From JAJDTT01 sp965116695 (GTDB taxonomy: Bacteria > Acidobacteriota > UBA6911 > RPQK01 > JAJDTT01), in contig OZ220706.1 of NCBI GenBank assembly GCA_965116695.1, forward strand, positions 1,178,001 to 1,242,000: 64,000 bases of DNA, given 5' to 3'. Both the position numbers and the translations under genes were made by a program. Below the pieces are notes generated by a model. The model did not search any database and was not told the origin of the DNA. It saw only the letters and a program-made list of their open reading frames with translations. This document shows, in pieces, positions 62,366 through 64,000 of this stretch; the stretch's first letter is position 1; each line of letters begins with the position of its first letter.

Positions 62366-63117
62366 CCGTCGGCGCCGTGATTCCTGCGCACGACGAAGAA
62401 GACAACATCGGACCCGTCGTCAGGGCGCTGCTGGACCTGCGCTCGGAGAGCGGACTCCCGGTGATCGACGACCTGGTGGTGTGCGACAACGCCTCCACCG
62501 ACGAAACGGCGTTGCGAGCCAGGCAGGCCGGCGCCCGCGTGGCACGCGAACCGGTGCCCGGTTACGGAAGGGCCTGCCTGACGGCCCTGGCGACCCTGAA
62601 AACGGTGGACGTCGTCCTGTTCGTCGACGGTGACCAGGCCTTCCACGTCCGCCAGTCCCTCGACCTTCTGGCGCCGATCGCAACCGGCGCCGACCTGGTC
62701 ATCGGGTCCCGGGTCCTGGGACGCATGGAGCCCGGCGCCCTGTCGGTGCCCCAGATCGCCGGCAACCGGGTGGCGAGCCTGTTGATCCGGCTGTTGTGGA
62801 GGGCGAAGGTCACCGATCTGGGTCCGTTCCGGGCCGTTCGAGCGGACGCCCTGCGAATCCTGGAGATGCGGGACACCGCCTACGGCTGGACCGTGGAGAT
62901 GCAGGTCAAGGCGATCCAGACTAGAATGCGCATGGTCGAGATCCCGGTGGATACGCGCCGGCGGCGCTTCGGGAAATCGAAGGTCGGCGGGACCGTCAGA
63001 GGCGTCATCGGGGCCGGCGTCGGAATTCTCTACATGATCTTCGGCCTTTGGATTCGCGGTTGGACGCCCGATTCGACGGCGTCGTTCCCCCGCGGCAAGG
63101 AGAATAAACTCCCATGA
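62350..63117 (+). CDS. Family 2 glycosyltransferase (polyprenol-phosphate sugar synthase-like)
   Basis: 255 residues with a GT-A fold: VGAVIPAHDEEDNIGPVVRA at the front, VCDNASTDET, the metal motif FVDGDQAF and DLVIGSRVLG. A C-terminal segment (about 225-245, VIGAGVGILYMIFGLWI) is membrane-associated. It resembles DPM1/DolP-mannose synthase-type enzymes that load a sugar onto a polyprenol phosphate, which fits the neighbouring GT-C enzyme. It overlaps both neighbours (16 bp upstream, 4 bp ATGA downstream). Confidence 0.88.
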   Translation: MYKNLTVGAVIPAHDEEDNIGPVVRALLDLRSESGLPVIDDLVVCDNASTDETALRARQAGARVAREPVPGYGRACLTALATLKTVDVVLFVDGDQAFHVRQSLDLLAPIATGADLVIGSRVLGRMEPGALSVPQIAGNRVASLLIRLLWRAKVTDLGPFRAVRADALRILEMRDTAYGWTVEMQVKAIQTRMRMVEIPVDTRRRRFGKSKVGGTVRGVIGAGVGILYMIFGLWIRGWTPDSTASFPRGKENKLP

Positions 63118-63989
63118 GACGGATACGTCATCGGTACCCCATCGCCTCCAGGATGCTGCGCCGCCGGGTCGCCGCAGGCCTGATCGGCCTGATCCTGGTC
63201 ACGGGCGCCGCACCCGGCCAGAGCAAATTGAAGCCGCTTCCGTTCTGGGACGCGAGTGATGAATCCAATGCGTCCCGGATCGATCACAGTGCGTGGCAGG
63301 AGATCCTGGACACTTACCTGCGGTCCCACGACTCCGGCATCAATCGATTCGACTATGCCGCCTTGAAGGCCAATGCCGCGGACACCGCCAAACTGGCCCG
63401 ATACCTGTCCTACCTGCAGGAACTCGATCCCAGGACCTACTCGCGGCGGGAACAGAAGGCTTACTGGTTCAACTTCTACAATTCACTGACCGTCCAGGTG
63501 GTGGCCGACGCCTATCCCGTCGACTCGATCAAGAAGATCAGCAACAGCATGCTGGGAGGTCTGATCCCGGTCGGCCCGTGGGGCGACGTGCGGGCCAGGG
63601 TCCGCGGGCAGGACCTGACTCTGGACAACATCGAGCACGGCATCCTGAGGCCCATCTATCGCGATCCCCGGATCCACTACGGGGTGAATTGCGCCAGCCT
63701 GGGGTGCCCGAATCTGTTGGAGACGGCTTTCACCGCGGCCAATACCGAGACCCTGCTGGACGGCGCCGCCCGCGCCTATGTGAATCATTCCCGGGGCGTC
63801 GATTTCGTCGACGACGATTTCATCGTCATCTCCAGCATCTACACCTGGTTCTCGGAGGACTTCGGCGACACCGAGGAGAACGTGCTCAAACACCTGGCGC
63901 AGTACGCGGATGACGAGCTGGCGGACCGCCTGATGAACTTCGAGGGAGCCATCGAATACGAGTACGACTGGGATTTGAACCAGCCGTAG
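63114..63989 (+). CDS. DUF547 family secreted protein
   Basis: 291 residues. A signal peptide ends near residue 36 (AAGLIGLILVTGAAPGQS). The DUF547 core starts at about 60 with GINRFDYAALKANA, followed by REQKAYWFNFYNSLTVQVV, LTLDNIEHGILRP and the signature IHYGVNCASLGCPNLL; the Cys pair and His are the conserved residues. The family's activity is not established; it often sits near glycosyltransferase genes, as here. ATG 63114 overlaps the GT2 stop codon. The gene is complete and ends 11 bases before the window edge. Confidence 0.9.
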   Translation: MRRIRHRYPIASRMLRRRVAAGLIGLILVTGAAPGQSKLKPLPFWDASDESNASRIDHSAWQEILDTYLRSHDSGINRFDYAALKANAADTAKLARYLSYLQELDPRTYSRREQKAYWFNFYNSLTVQVVADAYPVDSIKKISNSMLGGLIPVGPWGDVRARVRGQDLTLDNIEHGILRPIYRDPRIHYGVNCASLGCPNLLETAFTAANTETLLDGAARAYVNHSRGVDFVDDDFIVISSIYTWFSEDFGDTEENVLKHLAQYADDELADRLMNFEGAIEYEYDWDLNQP

Positions 63990-64000
63990 CGGATGCGGGG

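Overview
The window reads as a high-GC chromosome segment from an uncultured member of the Acidobacteriota. That placement is an inference. It rests on five secreted 'VWFA-related' proteins of the type that is very common in acidobacterial genomes, a CarboxypepD-reg TonB receptor, a DUF6599-like protein and generally acidobacterial-looking housekeeping proteins. No rRNA or tRNA gene was seen that would settle it. Nearly all the DNA is coding and most genes sit in short co-directional operons, often joined by 4-bp ATGA or GTGA overlaps.

Layout. 0-10 kb: the 3' end of a DUF1501 gene with a 274-bp inverted-repeat element inserted at its stop codon; a minus-strand pair (secreted beta-propeller-like protein and an EhuA-like ABC ATPase); a degraded AHSA1 gene next to a VOC protein; a NatAB-type ABC exporter; a small Cys-rich secreted protein and a TonB-dependent receptor. 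10-31 kb: housekeeping genes (purA, trxA, rsmA, RNase J, ftsK, ilvE, alaS), a tandem pair of VWFA proteins, a cell-wall and central-metabolism run (lytic transglycosylase, AmiC-like amidase, DUF6599-like protein, glycerate kinase), then ggt and larE. 31-38 kb: a VWFA protein lacking its metal site, then a minus-strand block trpS-scpA-scpB and rluB-ribE-hypothetical-ribB with a dead RibA domain. 38-42 kb: ccsA/hemX-hemA-hemC-hemD. 41.9-44.9 kb: a small accessory patch with a DUF1703 ATPase/nuclease and an AbiEii-type toxin module preceded by a diverged remnant copy. 45-64 kb: a TonB-like protein divergent from a DUF4097-VWFA fusion, a coiled-coil membrane protein, the glycine cleavage operon gcvT-gcvH-gcvPA-gcvPB, another VWFA protein, a clostripain-like protease with two copies of an uncharacterised C-terminal module, comEC, and a GT-C/GT2/DUF547 operon that ends near the window edge.

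The most distinctive non-coding feature is a set of dispersed palindromic repeats. Family A has GC-rich 25-28-bp units built on GGAGCGGCG/CGCCGCTCC and forms arrays near 10.0, 37.8 and 60.8 kb, with single hairpins near 17.2 and 35.3 kb. Family B has GGGGGAC/GTCCCCC hairpins. Family C is a 28-bp element related to GGGCACCCACACAAGGGG. One family-A array runs straight into the apparent promoter of the haem operon. Among the proteins, the points that most deserve follow-up are a tryptophanyl-tRNA synthetase with a complete [4Fe-4S] cysteine motif, a three-cysteine LarE, a RibBX-type riboflavin enzyme, a VWA protein without a MIDAS, and the duplicated module of the clostripain-like protease. I did not find a clear multi-gene system of unknown type; the candidates are scored modestly in the findings.
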